From Marinilactibacillus sp. Marseille-P9653 (lineage in GTDB: Bacteria; Bacillota; Bacilli; Lactobacillales; Carnobacteriaceae_A): DNA of 64,000 nucleotides. Positions 42,702-51,245 of this stretch are shown here, piece by piece. The position numbers and the translations under genes were made by a program. Below the pieces are notes generated by a model, which worked only from the letters and a program-made list of their open reading frames with translations, searched no databases and had not been told where the DNA came from. Within the stretch, counting starts at the first letter, position 1, and every line of letters begins with the position of its first letter. The stretch covers positions 744,001 through 808,000 of the forward strand of contig NZ_CAKAKH010000001.1 of NCBI RefSeq assembly GCF_916618885.1. The letters are read 5' to 3'.

Positions 42702-43235
42702 ATGCCACAAATTGAAAAGAAAGAACATGATGTTCGTCCTCAAAAAGATGAAGATATGATTATTAAAATGGGTAATTTTAGATTATACTTCCAAAACTAT
42801 TATACAATTATTTCTCTTGGAAATGATATCGCTACAGGTGGTTTATATCTGGCGGGCAGCTTAACACAGGCTTTTACCAACTTAGAAAGGCTAGGGATGT
42901 ATTTATATATCTTTGCTAGTTTCTTTCTTTTAATGAGACCAATCATCAGAATCGTTCACAATGTCTATCTATATAGTGAAAATCAATATAGAAAAGATGT
43001 ATTGGGAGAAAAAATGGATGACGGTTATTATGATGATTCTGAAGAGAATGGCATTGATCAAGAAGAAAAGGAAAAAAAGGAAGAGCAAGCGAAACAGGAA
43101 AATAAAACTAGACATGAAGAAGATACGCCGGAAGAAAAAGAAGAACGAGAAGACGCAGATAAAGAAATCGAAATCGTCTCAAGCGGTGATGATGATAAGG
43201 ATACAGAAGAGGAAAACAAGAAAGAAGAATCATAA
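42702..43235 (+). CDS. YrhK-domain protein with a highly charged tail
   Basis: 177 residues. Residues 22-92 fit the YrhK domain: MGNFRLYFQNYYTIISLGNDI, then two hydrophobic segments (TGGLYLAGSLTQAF and YLYIFASFFLLMRPIIRI). The C-terminal 85 residues are almost only Glu, Lys, Asp, Gln and Arg, acidic overall and probably disordered. The function of YrhK proteins is not known. AAAGGAG precedes the ATG; single gene ended by a bidirectional terminator. Confidence 0.75.
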   Translation: MPQIEKKEHDVRPQKDEDMIIKMGNFRLYFQNYYTIISLGNDIATGGLYLAGSLTQAFTNLERLGMYLYIFASFFLLMRPIIRIVHNVYLYSENQYRKDVLGEKMDDGYYDDSEENGIDQEEKEKKEEQAKQENKTRHEEDTPEEKEEREDADKEIEIVSSGDDDKDTEEENKKEES

Positions 43236-43283
43236 GAAAATCCCTGAACTGATCATGTTGACCAGCTCAGGGATTTTCTGTGA
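43235..43283. terminator. Bidirectional terminator between YrhK-like and spx genes
   Basis: AGAAAATCCCTGA (43235-43247) and TCAGGGATTTTCT (43267-43279) form a 13-bp stem, with an inner CTG/CAG pairing. Confidence 0.75.
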
Positions 43284-43289
43284 TTAACT

Positions 43290-43709
43290 TTAAGCAATTT
43301 CAACGGATTCTTCATCAGCAAGCTTGCGGTGGATTTCAGCAAGTTCTAACTCGCGAACTTTTCTTGGAAGGAAGCAACGAATTTCTTCTTCGTTATATCC
43401 AATTTGTAAACGACGATCATCCATAATGATAGGACGTCTGATTAAACTCGGTTGCGTTTTAAATAAGGTAAGTAATTCGTTCATAGAAAGGTCTTCAATA
43501 TCTACATCTAAGGCCTGGTAAGCTTGAGAACGATATGAAATGATTTCTTCAGTACCTTCTTCAGTTAAGCTCAAAATATTTTTGATTTCTTCTATTGATA
43601 GAGGTTCGTGGAAAATATTCTTTTCTTCGAACTCTAACTGTTGTTCTTCTAACCAAGCTTTCGCTTTTCGACAAGATGTGCAACTTGGTGATACGTATAA
43701 TTTAATCAT
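43290..43709 (-). CDS. spx: Spx-family transcriptional regulator
   Basis: 139 residues from the ATG at 43709, which gives the normal family start IKLYVSPSCTSC; a start 7 residues earlier lacks a ribosome site. CxxC redox switch at about 10-13, followed by RKAKAWLEEQ. RRPIIMDDRRLQIGYNEEEIRCFLPR is the conserved RPI region that contacts the RNA polymerase alpha subunit's C-terminal domain. Spx binds RNA polymerase and turns on thiol-stress genes after disulfide formation. AAAGGGGC precedes the start. Confidence 0.92.
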   Translation of the reverse strand: MIKLYVSPSCTSCRKAKAWLEEQQLEFEEKNIFHEPLSIEEIKNILSLTEEGTEEIISYRSQAYQALDVDIEDLSMNELLTLFKTQPSLIRRPIIMDDRRLQIGYNEEEIRCFLPRKVRELELAEIHRKLADEESVEIA

Positions 43710-44017
43710 GATTGGTTTGCCCCTTTTCAAAAGTGTGCTTAATCATTTTATGTAAAATGATCTCCGATTAGTTTTAAGTGTAATTTGTGAACAATTTGTT
43801 ACAAGACCAATTTTAGGAGTAATAGAGATAAAAATCAATAGAATTTGACAAAAATTCGTCACAAATACGCGATTTAATAAAAGTCATTAGATTGTCATAA
43901 TTCTGACACAATATTTTCCATAGAAAATATTGAGAAAATAAACAATATTTCTCGATTATTTTCAGTGTTACTTATAAAATGACATAAGAAAGTAAATTTG
44001 TAACGAGGAGCATAATA
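43710..44017. promoter_or_regulatory. AT-rich divergent regulatory region with a perfect 10-bp inverted repeat
   Basis: Between spx and the aldo/keto reductase gene. Arms CAATATTTTC (43909-43918) and GAAAATATTG (43923-43932) around CATA form a perfect inverted repeat, followed by a second partial repeat GAGAAA/TTTCTC. A TTGTGAAC...TTGTTACAA element near 43785 weakly resembles a Rex site. TATAAA near 43973 may be the -10 for the reductase gene. Confidence 0.45.
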
Positions 44018-44929
44018 ATGAAAACGATTAAATTAGGTGAAAGTCAATTAGATGTATCAGAAGTAGCCTTAGGCTGCATGAGAATGAACGCATTAGAGGT
44101 CAAAGAAGCAACAGCTGTTTTAGAAGCTGCAAATGAGAGCGGCATCAATTTTTACGACCACGCTGATATTTACGGAAAAGGTGAATCAGAAGAGCGGTTT
44201 GCGGCTGCTTTGAAGCAAAGCTCACTTAAAAGAGAGAATTTTCTAATTCAATCTAAAGCGGGTATTCGATTTGGAAAATATGATTTTTCTAAAGAACACT
44301 TAACTTCTTCTGTTGAAGGAATTTTGAAAAGACTGGAAACAGATTATTTGGACGTACTTTTACTACACAGACCGGATGCACTTGTTGAACCCGAAGAAGT
44401 AGCAGAAGTTTTCACAAGTCTACAGAAAGCTGGGAAAGTGAAACAGTTCGGAGTAAGTAACCACAGTCCTTATCAAATACAATTACTTGAAAAATATATC
44501 GAGCAAGACATTGTAGCGAATCAGCTTCAATTAAGTGTGACACATACAGGTATGATCGATGCAGGTATTCATGTAAATACGAAAGATGCGAATTCCATTG
44601 ACCATGATCGTGCTATTTTAGATTATTGTCGTCTGAATGATATTACGATCCAACCATGGTCACCCGTTCAAGGTGAAAACGGCGTATTCTTAAATAATCC
44701 TGATTACCCTGAAGTTAATGAAGTTTTGAGTAAAATTGGAGAAAACTACGGAATGAATAATGAAGCCACGGCTATTGCCTGGTTATTGAGACATCCAGCT
44801 AAAATGCAAGTGATTCTAGGGACCATGAATCCTGAAAGAATCAAAACCTATGCATCGGCTTCCGGTAAAGTTATTAGTCGTGATGAATGGTATGAAATAT
44901 ATAGAGCCGCAGGAAACATCGTACCTTAA
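44018..44929 (+). CDS. Aldo/keto reductase (YdhF-like)
   Basis: 303 residues. The catalytic tetrad is visible: Asp and Tyr in YDHADIYG (46-53), Lys in QSKAGI (about 79), His in LLHRPD (about 115). VKQFGVSNH and the C-terminal LGTMNPERI form the NADPH-binding loop region. Members reduce aldehydes and ketones; the physiological substrate is not known. AACGAGGAGC precedes the ATG. Divergent from spx across a region with a striking inverted repeat, so thiol or redox control is possible. Confidence 0.88.
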   Translation: MKTIKLGESQLDVSEVALGCMRMNALEVKEATAVLEAANESGINFYDHADIYGKGESEERFAAALKQSSLKRENFLIQSKAGIRFGKYDFSKEHLTSSVEGILKRLETDYLDVLLLHRPDALVEPEEVAEVFTSLQKAGKVKQFGVSNHSPYQIQLLEKYIEQDIVANQLQLSVTHTGMIDAGIHVNTKDANSIDHDRAILDYCRLNDITIQPWSPVQGENGVFLNNPDYPEVNEVLSKIGENYGMNNEATAIAWLLRHPAKMQVILGTMNPERIKTYASASGKVISRDEWYEIYRAAGNIVP

Positions 44930-45047
44930 ACAACTGAAGAATCATTAGTCTTGATCTTGATGATAATCTCTGACAATTTCTTTTTTGAGTGCTATACTAT
45001 AGATGTAAGATCAATTGTAAATGAGGTTCATTGAAAGGAGTATGCTT

Positions 45048-45356
45048 ATGTTAGTAGATGATATTAAAAAAGCTTTACTGATCGGGGTCGGGGGTACTGC
45101 TTTGGCTGTCGAAAAATCAATGGAACAAATCGATCGACTTGTTGCTAAAGGAAAGCTTTCAGTTGAAGAGGGTAAAACACTGACTTCTGAACTTATTCAA
45201 AAGAAAAACCAGGATACAACAGATACAGAAGAAAAAGAGAGATTAGAAGCTTTGTTATTGAGTATGAATGTAGCTCAGAGAAAAGATATTGATGATCTCG
45301 AAGCAAAAGTTCAAGAATTAGAAAAGAAACTTGAAAACAGCTCTAACGAAAGATAA
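45048..45356 (+). CDS. Phasin-like coiled-coil protein
   Basis: 102 residues from the ATG at 45048, 7 bases after GAAAGGAG; earlier in-frame ATGs lie within or before that site. LVDDIKKALLIGVGGTALAVEKSMEQIDRLVAKGKLSVEEGKTLTSELI is typical of PhaF-type phasin-like proteins, and the C-terminus (about 60-100) is a coiled coil. In Firmicutes such genes often precede a UbiB-like kinase gene, as here. A terminator separates the two, so some regulation of the kinase by read-through is likely. Confidence 0.75.
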   Translation: MLVDDIKKALLIGVGGTALAVEKSMEQIDRLVAKGKLSVEEGKTLTSELIQKKNQDTTDTEEKERLEALLLSMNVAQRKDIDDLEAKVQELEKKLENSSNER

Positions 45357-45365
45357 TTGGAATGG

Positions 45366-45398
45366 TGCTGGTTAGTTCATTCTAACCAGCATTTTTTT
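45366..45398 (+). terminator. Terminator between phasin-like and UbiB-like genes
   Basis: TGCTGGTTAG (45366-45375) and CTAACCAGCA (45382-45391) form a perfect stem around TTCATT, then seven T. Confidence 0.85.
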
Positions 45399-45418
45399 AA
45401 TTGAAAGGAGGATGCGTT

Positions 45419-47017
45419 ATGTCAAAGACAAGTAGGGATAGATTAAAAGAAATCGGGACAGTGCTAGCTTCATATGGATTTGGACATATTTATAACACAC
45501 GTATAAGATCTAAGGATGATGAACAAGATGCACAAAGACTTAGACAGGCTTTTGAAGAATTAGGGCCTAGTTTTATTAAAATTGGCCAGATTATTTCTAC
45601 AAGACGTGATCTGCTACCGGATAACTATATAGAAGAGCTATCGAAATTAAGAGATAATGCACCTCATTTTCCATATTCTGAAATTAGGAAGATCTTTCGC
45701 GAGGAATTTGATCAGACACTTGAAGATATTTTTGAATACGTGGAAGAAAAGCCCCTTGCGAGTGCATCGGTTGCTCAAGTACATAAAGCGAAGCTACACA
45801 CTGGAGAAAGCGTCATTTTAAAAGTTCAGAGACCAGAGATAGAAGAAAATCTCTTAAGGGATATTAAGTTGTTTTCTAAAATACTTTCTATGGCACCGAA
45901 TACGGTCAAGGATATGCTGGTAGATGCCGACTCTGCGTTTGATGAGATTTTAGCAACTACAAAAATCGAACTTGATTTTCGTAATGAAGCAAAATATCTA
46001 GTTAGATTCAGAGGATTAAATAAAGAAATCAAAGCTGTTACGGCGCCAAAACCTTTTTTGAAATATACATCAAAAAGAGTACTAGTTGAGGAATATATTG
46101 ATGGAATCAAAGGCTTGGATCCCGTTAAATTGATAACAGAAGGCTACGACAAGAAAGATATTGCTGAAAAATTGATGTATTCTTTTTTATCTCAAGTATT
46201 TAACGATGGTTATTTTCATGGAGATCCGCATCAGGGAAATTTGATTATTAAAGGAAAACAAATTGTCTTTTTGGATTTTGGTATAACTGGAGAACTTTCC
46301 TCTGACGTTAGAGAGAGCTTGATTCGTTTGATCAAAGCGCTTGTACTGGAAGATATTGAGGGAATGATGAATATTCTCTTGCAGATGGCTATTGTAAAAA
46401 CGAAAGTTAATCGATTTGCATTAAGTGAAGATCTTGCGGATTTTTATCACATATATGCCTCAAGAAGTTTCAAGAATATAGATTTGAGTGCATTCTTTTC
46501 TGACGTACTGTATATTACTAACAAATATAAGATGATCATGCCAAATGATTTCCTGTTACTGGCAAAGTCGATGACGATACTTGAAGGTGTTATCACTGAA
46601 TTGCATCCGGATATCAATGTTCTAAAAATTGCATCTGCTTATATCAAAGAAAATGATGATGTGTCCTTTTTTGAAACCATCTCAAAAGATAAAGTCATGA
46701 TTGGCCTTTATCAGTTTGCTCAGCATTCAGCATCTCTTCCTACAAAGATTACAAAGTCTCTTGACACCATTAATAATGGTAGACTTAAAGTACATTTGGA
46801 TTTAGTGGATGGCGATAAAAAATGGACTGGATTAAATAAGATGGTCAACAGGATTGTGTTTGCTGTCATTATAGCCGCGCTTATTTTAGCTTCAGCGGTT
46901 ATCTTAGCTGTCGCAGAAGGGACAAGCGTATCTATTCTGGCTATCATTATTTTCTTAGGAGCTGGGATAATGGGATTATGGCTGCTGATTTCAATTATAC
47001 GTTCAGGTACGTTGTGA
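45419..47017 (+). CDS. ABC1/UbiB/AarF family atypical kinase
   Basis: 532 residues from the ATG at 45419, 6 bases after AAAGGAGG. Family motifs: the KxGQ-type loop FIKIGQIISTRRDLLP (about 45-60), the Ala-rich loop ASVAQVHKA in place of the usual Gly-rich loop, VQRP with the conserved Lys, LDFRNEAKY, catalytic FHGDPHQGNL and metal-binding FLDFGITG. Two C-terminal membrane helices follow (about 480-530). UbiB proteins act as ATPases in quinone or lipid pathways; the role in an organism without evident quinone genes nearby is unknown. Confidence 0.88.
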   Translation: MSKTSRDRLKEIGTVLASYGFGHIYNTRIRSKDDEQDAQRLRQAFEELGPSFIKIGQIISTRRDLLPDNYIEELSKLRDNAPHFPYSEIRKIFREEFDQTLEDIFEYVEEKPLASASVAQVHKAKLHTGESVILKVQRPEIEENLLRDIKLFSKILSMAPNTVKDMLVDADSAFDEILATTKIELDFRNEAKYLVRFRGLNKEIKAVTAPKPFLKYTSKRVLVEEYIDGIKGLDPVKLITEGYDKKDIAEKLMYSFLSQVFNDGYFHGDPHQGNLIIKGKQIVFLDFGITGELSSDVRESLIRLIKALVLEDIEGMMNILLQMAIVKTKVNRFALSEDLADFYHIYASRSFKNIDLSAFFSDVLYITNKYKMIMPNDFLLLAKSMTILEGVITELHPDINVLKIASAYIKENDDVSFFETISKDKVMIGLYQFAQHSASLPTKITKSLDTINNGRLKVHLDLVDGDKKWTGLNKMVNRIVFAVIIAALILASAVILAVAEGTSVSILAIIIFLGAGIMGLWLLISIIRSGTL

Positions 47018-47082
47018 CACGTTTATAAATAATAAAACTCTGGCTTGATGGAATGAGACTGAGTTTCTGTAGGAGTTATAAA

Positions 47083-48060
47083 ATGAATACAACTCAAAGA
47101 ACCATCAAAATCGTGGTAGCTACGGTTCTTGCTGTATGGATGGCTCAGTTATTCGAGCTAGATTATACACTAGCAGCCGGAGTCATCGCGATTTTAAGTG
47201 TTTTAGACACAAAACAGGAATCGATAAAAATTGCATTAGCAAGAATCGGTTCAATGATACTAGGTTTTTGTATTGCATCTATCTTGTTTGCAAGTTTGGG
47301 ATTCTCTCTTTTTGCTTTTGGATTATACTTAGCCATTTTTATTCCTTTAGCGTGCAAAGGTAAGATGGAGTCAGGGATTGCGCCGACAACAGTGCTTGTT
47401 ACGCATTTCATCACAGCTGAAAGTATCTCTTGGAACTGGCAGATCAATGGAACAGCATTGATGCTAATAGGTGTATTTACTGCTTTGTTAGTGAATTTAT
47501 GGATGCCTAAACAGCAATATACATTAGAGAAGTTCGTTGAAGAAATCGAAAATAAAATGAGTAAGGCACTCTTGATTTTTTATGATCAATTACAAGGAGA
47601 TCAGAATTACAGAGAATTATCTGAACAGCTTAAACAGTTAGATAAAAGAATACAAGAAATGAACCGTATTGCGTTTAATGAATATGCGAATCAAGTTTTC
47701 AAAAAAACCAGTTACTATGTGCGTTATGCACAAATGAGAAAAGAACAATCTGTTGTCTTGCAGAAAATGTGTGAAAATCTTCCGTCCATTAAACTGGCGA
47801 CTAGTCAAAACCAAATACTCGCGGATCTCTTCAAAGGAACCGCAGAACAACTTCATGAAAAGAATACAGGGTTAGACTTGTTGCAAGACATTTCAGAACT
47901 TTATCAAACGTTCAAAGAGTCTGAACTACCTCAAACAAGAAAGGAATTTGAGAGTAGGGCAATTTTATTTCAGATTTTGAATGATTTTATCCGATTCATC
48001 AAAATCAAAAGAGAATTTTTTCTCACTGAAAAAGTAGATTCAAACCAGAATGATAATTGA
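47083..48060 (+). CDS. Aromatic acid exporter family protein
   Basis: 325 residues from the ATG at 47083, preceded by TAGGAG; an ATG at 47053 lacks a ribosome site. The N-terminal half (1-145) has about six membrane segments with the ArAE_1 pattern RTIKIVVATVLAVWMAQLF and GVIAILSVLDTKQES. The C-terminal half is helical and cytoplasmic. Family members are related to fusaric acid and aromatic acid exporters (FUSC superfamily); substrate unknown. Single gene or start of a unit with the lipoprotein gene 18 bases on. Confidence 0.83.
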   Translation: MNTTQRTIKIVVATVLAVWMAQLFELDYTLAAGVIAILSVLDTKQESIKIALARIGSMILGFCIASILFASLGFSLFAFGLYLAIFIPLACKGKMESGIAPTTVLVTHFITAESISWNWQINGTALMLIGVFTALLVNLWMPKQQYTLEKFVEEIENKMSKALLIFYDQLQGDQNYRELSEQLKQLDKRIQEMNRIAFNEYANQVFKKTSYYVRYAQMRKEQSVVLQKMCENLPSIKLATSQNQILADLFKGTAEQLHEKNTGLDLLQDISELYQTFKESELPQTRKEFESRAILFQILNDFIRFIKIKREFFLTEKVDSNQNDN

Positions 48061-48078
48061 AAGAGGAGTAGAGTTAGA

Positions 48079-48501
48079 ATGAAAAAAATATTAGGACTTT
48101 GCATGCTTATTTTTTTAGTAGCAGGATGTGGCAATCAAGAGAATGCATCGACAGAATCAGAAACTTCTGGAAATACACAGGATCAAAATGAAGAGGTTAC
48201 GTATACGATTGAGTTTTCTATCGATGATGAGCTCTATAGTGTCGATGAAGATGAGATGAATCAGGAATTGAATAGTCCAAAAGATACAACATTACTTGAA
48301 GTCATGCATGAAGAGTTCGGTGCAGTAGATAGCGATGGTTTTATTACTGCTATTAATGGCTTAGAACAAAAAGATGATAAAAAGGCTTATTGGTTATTTG
48401 ACATCAACGGAGAGTTTTCTCAGGTAGGGGCAGGTGATTACGTTTTAGAAGAAGGTGACGAGATTACCTGGAAACTTGAAACGGGTCAAGATGAGGAATA
48501 G
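48079..48501 (+). CDS. DUF4430 lipoprotein (cobalamin-binding-like fold)
   Basis: 140 residues. Signal peptide with lipobox LVAGC (Cys17), then a short Ser/Asn/Glu-rich linker. The DUF4430 domain (about 45-135) has TTLLEVMHEEFG and the end motif GAGDYVLEEGDEITWKLE, as in transcobalamin/intrinsic-factor-like proteins. It would sit on the outer face of the membrane. Its stop overlaps the ECF S-component gene, which strongly links the two. Confidence 0.85.
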   Translation: MKKILGLCMLIFLVAGCGNQENASTESETSGNTQDQNEEVTYTIEFSIDDELYSVDEDEMNQELNSPKDTTLLEVMHEEFGAVDSDGFITAINGLEQKDDKKAYWLFDINGEFSQVGAGDYVLEEGDEITWKLETGQDEE

Positions 48502-49039
48502 TAAGAACCAATTTTCTGTATACAGATTAACTGTTCTGGCACTGATGATTGCGCTCGTACAAACTAGTCGGCTGGTCTTTAGTTTTCTTCCAAATGTACA
48601 ACCGGTTACGACGATTCTGATTTTAATGACAATCACATTTGGTGTTGTGGATGCGATAATTGTTGGGTGTGGTTCAATTATTGTCTCTAATTTATTTTTA
48701 GGGATGGGACCATGGACGCTCTCTCAGGTTGTTGCATTCACCATCATCATTCTAGTCAGTTATGCTTTCTCCCTATGCATAAAGAAATTGGATGGTGATT
48801 TTATCTATTGGGTGATCTTTTCTGGCGTAACAGGTATCTTGTTTGGTTTCATTATTTCCGTCATTCAGGCCCTGATGTATCAGATGGTTTTTCCAGCGTT
48901 TATCGGATACTGGATTGCCGGTATCTGGTTCGATGTCTATCATGCGATTGGGAATAGTGTATTTATGGTTTTACTTTATACACCTTTGATTCCAATGTTT
49001 AATAAAATAAATCGAAAAATTAAAAAAAGCCCGTCGTGA
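48491..49039 (+). CDS. ECF transporter S component, possible cobalamin type
   Basis: 182 residues from the ATG at 48491, overlapping the end of the lipoprotein gene. About six membrane segments, with VYRLTVLALMIALVQTSRLVF at the start and IIVGCGSIIVSNLFLGMGPWT in the middle, typical of S components that dock on a shared EcfAT module encoded elsewhere. Pairing with a DUF4430 lipoprotein suggests cobalamin or a related vitamin (as with CbrT-type S components); this is inference. A long terminator overlaps the stop. Confidence 0.83.
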   Translation: MRNSKNQFSVYRLTVLALMIALVQTSRLVFSFLPNVQPVTTILILMTITFGVVDAIIVGCGSIIVSNLFLGMGPWTLSQVVAFTIIILVSYAFSLCIKKLDGDFIYWVIFSGVTGILFGFIISVIQALMYQMVFPAFIGYWIAGIWFDVYHAIGNSVFMVLLYTPLIPMFNKINRKIKKSPS

Positions 49040-49085
49040 AAGTATACTGATTATTCAGTATGCATCATGACGGGTCTTTTTTATT
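49028..49085. terminator. Two-part bidirectional terminator after the ECF S gene
   Basis: Outer stem GCCCGTCGTGA (49029-49039) with TCATGACGGGT (49065-49075) and an inner stem ATACTGA/TCAGTAT, then six T. It overlaps the S-component stop and reaches the stop of the converging gene. Confidence 0.75.
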
Positions 49086-49614
49086 CGTCTCTTAAAGCAA
49101 TAGGCTTATCTAGAATTTCTTTATAAGCAAAAGCTCTAACAATGTTATCTTCTGTAAATCCAAATTCAGCTGTTTCATTAGATTTAGAAATACTTTTTGT
49201 TTTCAATGATTTGACTTCAGTCATTGTATTCGAGGACTGATTTCTAAGTTTGTTTGTACGTTCTTGTCGAGCTTGATCAAGCTTTTCTCTATCTTTTCTA
49301 CGTCTTTCTCGCTCAGTCGTAATATCTCTTGCAGCACCTCTAGCGGTACTAGCATCTTGCACAGTCTTATCTCTAGCTGAACGCCTTTGGTTTACAGTCT
49401 GCTGTTGAGTGGATCTCTGAGGAGTCGCTTGCCTATTTTGCTTAGGCGCAGCTTGAGTAGTAGATCTACGAGTAGAAGTCTGAGTCGGTTCGTTAAAAAC
49501 GTTTCTTCTATTAGAAGACTGATTCTTGTTTGCTTTTTTACTTAGTGAGTTCAGCACACCTGATACAATACTAAAGAAAATCACTAATTGAACTAACCAG
49601 ATCAGGATATCCAT
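49081..49614 (-). CDS. Membrane-anchored Arg/Gln/Thr-rich protein in the floA operon
   Basis: 177 residues. One N-terminal membrane segment (about 4-23, LIWLVQLVIFFSIVSGVL), then about 100 residues of low complexity rich in Arg, Gln, Thr and Ser, a charged helix (TERERRRKDREKLDQARQERTNKLR), and a more conserved-looking end (EDNIVRAFAYKEILDKPIALR). It starts 6 bases after floA. Bacillus operons have the small YqfB here, which does not look alike. It may anchor or regulate flotillin assemblies; function unknown. Confidence 0.6.
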   Translation of the reverse strand: MDILIWLVQLVIFFSIVSGVLNSLSKKANKNQSSNRRNVFNEPTQTSTRRSTTQAAPKQNRQATPQRSTQQQTVNQRRSARDKTVQDASTARGAARDITTERERRRKDREKLDQARQERTNKLRNQSSNTMTEVKSLKTKSISKSNETAEFGFTEDNIVRAFAYKEILDKPIALRDE

Positions 49615-49620
49615 ATCTTA

Positions 49621-50619
49621 TCACTCTTCTTCGTCAGTAGGTCCGGCTTGATTTGATATAGAACTTCTCATATCAGTATCAGCATTTATATTCTGCATTT
49701 TATAGTAATCCATTACGCCGATTGTACCATTACGCAATGCTTCAGCCATAGCAAGTGGGACTTTTGCTTCAGACTCGACAACTTTAGCACGCATTTTTTG
49801 AGTTTCAGCACGCATTTCTTGTTCTTGTGCAATCGCCATAGAACGTCTTTCTTCAGCTTTAGCTTGGGCAATATTTTTATCTGCTTCAGCTTGCTCTGTT
49901 TGTAGTTTTGCTCCGATATTACGACCAACATCGATATCCGCAATATCAATAGATAGAATCTCAAATGCAGTACCAGAGTCCAACCCTTTACTTAACACAG
50001 TTTTAGAAATCATATCCGGGTTTTCAAGGACGTCTGAGTGTTTATCTGCAGAACCAACAGTAGTTACAACACCCTCACCAACACGAGCGATGATGGTATC
50101 TTCACCAGCACCACCGACTAATCTCTCGATATTCGCACGAACAGTTACTTTCGCTTTCGCTACGATTTCGATACCATCTTTAGCAACTGCAGCGATATCT
50201 GGAGTAACGATCACTTTAGGATTAACGGAAAATTGAACGGCTTCAAATACGTTACGACCAGCTAAGTCAATTGCTGCAGCTTTTTCAAATTCAAGGTCAA
50301 TATCTGCACGGTAAGAAGCGATCAATGCATCAATAACTGCATTTACATTACCACCTGCAAGATGATGTGCTTCTAATTCGTTTGTAGAAAGGGTGATACC
50401 TGCTTTAGTCGCTTTGATTAGAGGTCTGATGATCGCATGAGGACTAACTTGACGTAATCTCATACCAATCAGTGTTCCAATACCTACTTTAACGCCAGAA
50501 AAGTAGGCTGTAACCCATAACCCAACAGGGACGAATCTTAGGAAAATACTGATTAAAACAATCGCAAAGACTGCGAAAATAATGATGCCGTAAAAACCAT
50601 CTAACATAAAATCATTCAT
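49621..50619 (-). CDS. floA: Flotillin-like protein FloA
   Basis: 332 residues. N-terminal membrane hairpin (about 8-52), then the SPFH domain (about 60-210) with [49 protein letters not shown]-type sequence (residues 122-170), and a coiled region rich in Glu, Ala and Lys ([20 protein letters not shown]). FloA forms oligomers in the cytoplasmic membrane that organise functional microdomains. It lies 17 bases after the NfeD gene, the standard partner. Confidence 0.93.
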   Translation of the reverse strand: MNDFMLDGFYGIIIFAVFAIVLISIFLRFVPVGLWVTAYFSGVKVGIGTLIGMRLRQVSPHAIIRPLIKATKAGITLSTNELEAHHLAGGNVNAVIDALIASYRADIDLEFEKAAAIDLAGRNVFEAVQFSVNPKVIVTPDIAAVAKDGIEIVAKAKVTVRANIERLVGGAGEDTIIARVGEGVVTTVGSADKHSDVLENPDMISKTVLSKGLDSGTAFEILSIDIADIDVGRNIGAKLQTEQAEADKNIAQAKAEERRSMAIAQEQEMRAETQKMRAKVVESEAKVPLAMAEALRNGTIGVMDYYKMQNINADTDMRSSISNQAGPTDEEE

Positions 50620-50636
50620 ATAGTTTGTCTCCTATT

Positions 50637-51245
50637 CTATTTTTTTCTAACAATCACTTTTGTACCCAAAACTTTTTCGATAACGACGGTCACATCTTTT
50701 GAAATGTATCCTTCGTCACTTAATACATCTACTAAGATTCCATCGATGGTTCCAAATGAGACTTTACCGGATGGACGTAAAGGTGTTTGTGTGACGCCTT
50801 CAAGACCTGGTTCAATCTGTATAGTAGATTTTTTTGTAGCTGATTTTTGATTGCCTTTTATATCAGTATTCAATATCAATTTATTGACATTCGTAAGAGA
50901 ATAGCCAGTTCTTACGAGATAGAATACAACACCAGACGTGATCACAATCGCCATACTTAAATCTCTGATTGTCATGGTAATATCTCCAAGGGTCAGGTAG
51001 AGACCGGATATCAAAAAGAGTGCACCCAGTATTCCGGCAACGCCGAACTCTGGAACAAATATCTCAAAGATAATCAATAGTAAACCAGCTGTGAATAGAA
51101 CTAATGGTAACCAAGTATCGATTCCAATGACACTAAAGTAAGCAATAAAGCTGAGCATTGTGACTGAAAAACCAGTTTTTGATAATGGTGTCAAAATCGC
51201 AATAGCAACTCCAATAAAACCAATAGCGAGTAGTAATCCTTCCAT
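50637..51245 (-). CDS. NfeD family protein, short form
   Basis: 202 residues. About four membrane segments (1-130), with LLLIIFEIFVPEFGVAGILG typical of NfeD, then a C-terminal OB-fold domain (about 145-202, LEGVTQTPLRPSGKVSF and GTKVIVRKK). The ClpP-like protease domain of the long form (YqeZ, over 400 residues) is absent. NfeD proteins partner with flotillin/stomatin proteins, and FloA is encoded next. AAAGGAGGC precedes the ATG. Confidence 0.87.
   Translation of the reverse strand: MEGLLLAIGFIGVAIAILTPLSKTGFSVTMLSFIAYFSVIGIDTWLPLVLFTAGLLLIIFEIFVPEFGVAGILGALFLISGLYLTLGDITMTIRDLSMAIVITSGVVFYLVRTGYSLTNVNKLILNTDIKGNQKSATKKSTIQIEPGLEGVTQTPLRPSGKVSFGTIDGILVDVLSDEGYISKDVTVVIEKVLGTKVIVRKK

Noticed and set aside
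42961-43287. Lys-rich reading frame overlapping the tail of the YrhK-like gene
   Set aside because: It is the shifted frame of a Glu/Lys repeat region, without a ribosome site.
43780-43800. Rex binding site upstream of the aldo/keto reductase gene
   Set aside because: The TTGTGAAC...TTGTTACAA element is an imperfect palindrome with the wrong right half; too weak in AT-rich DNA.
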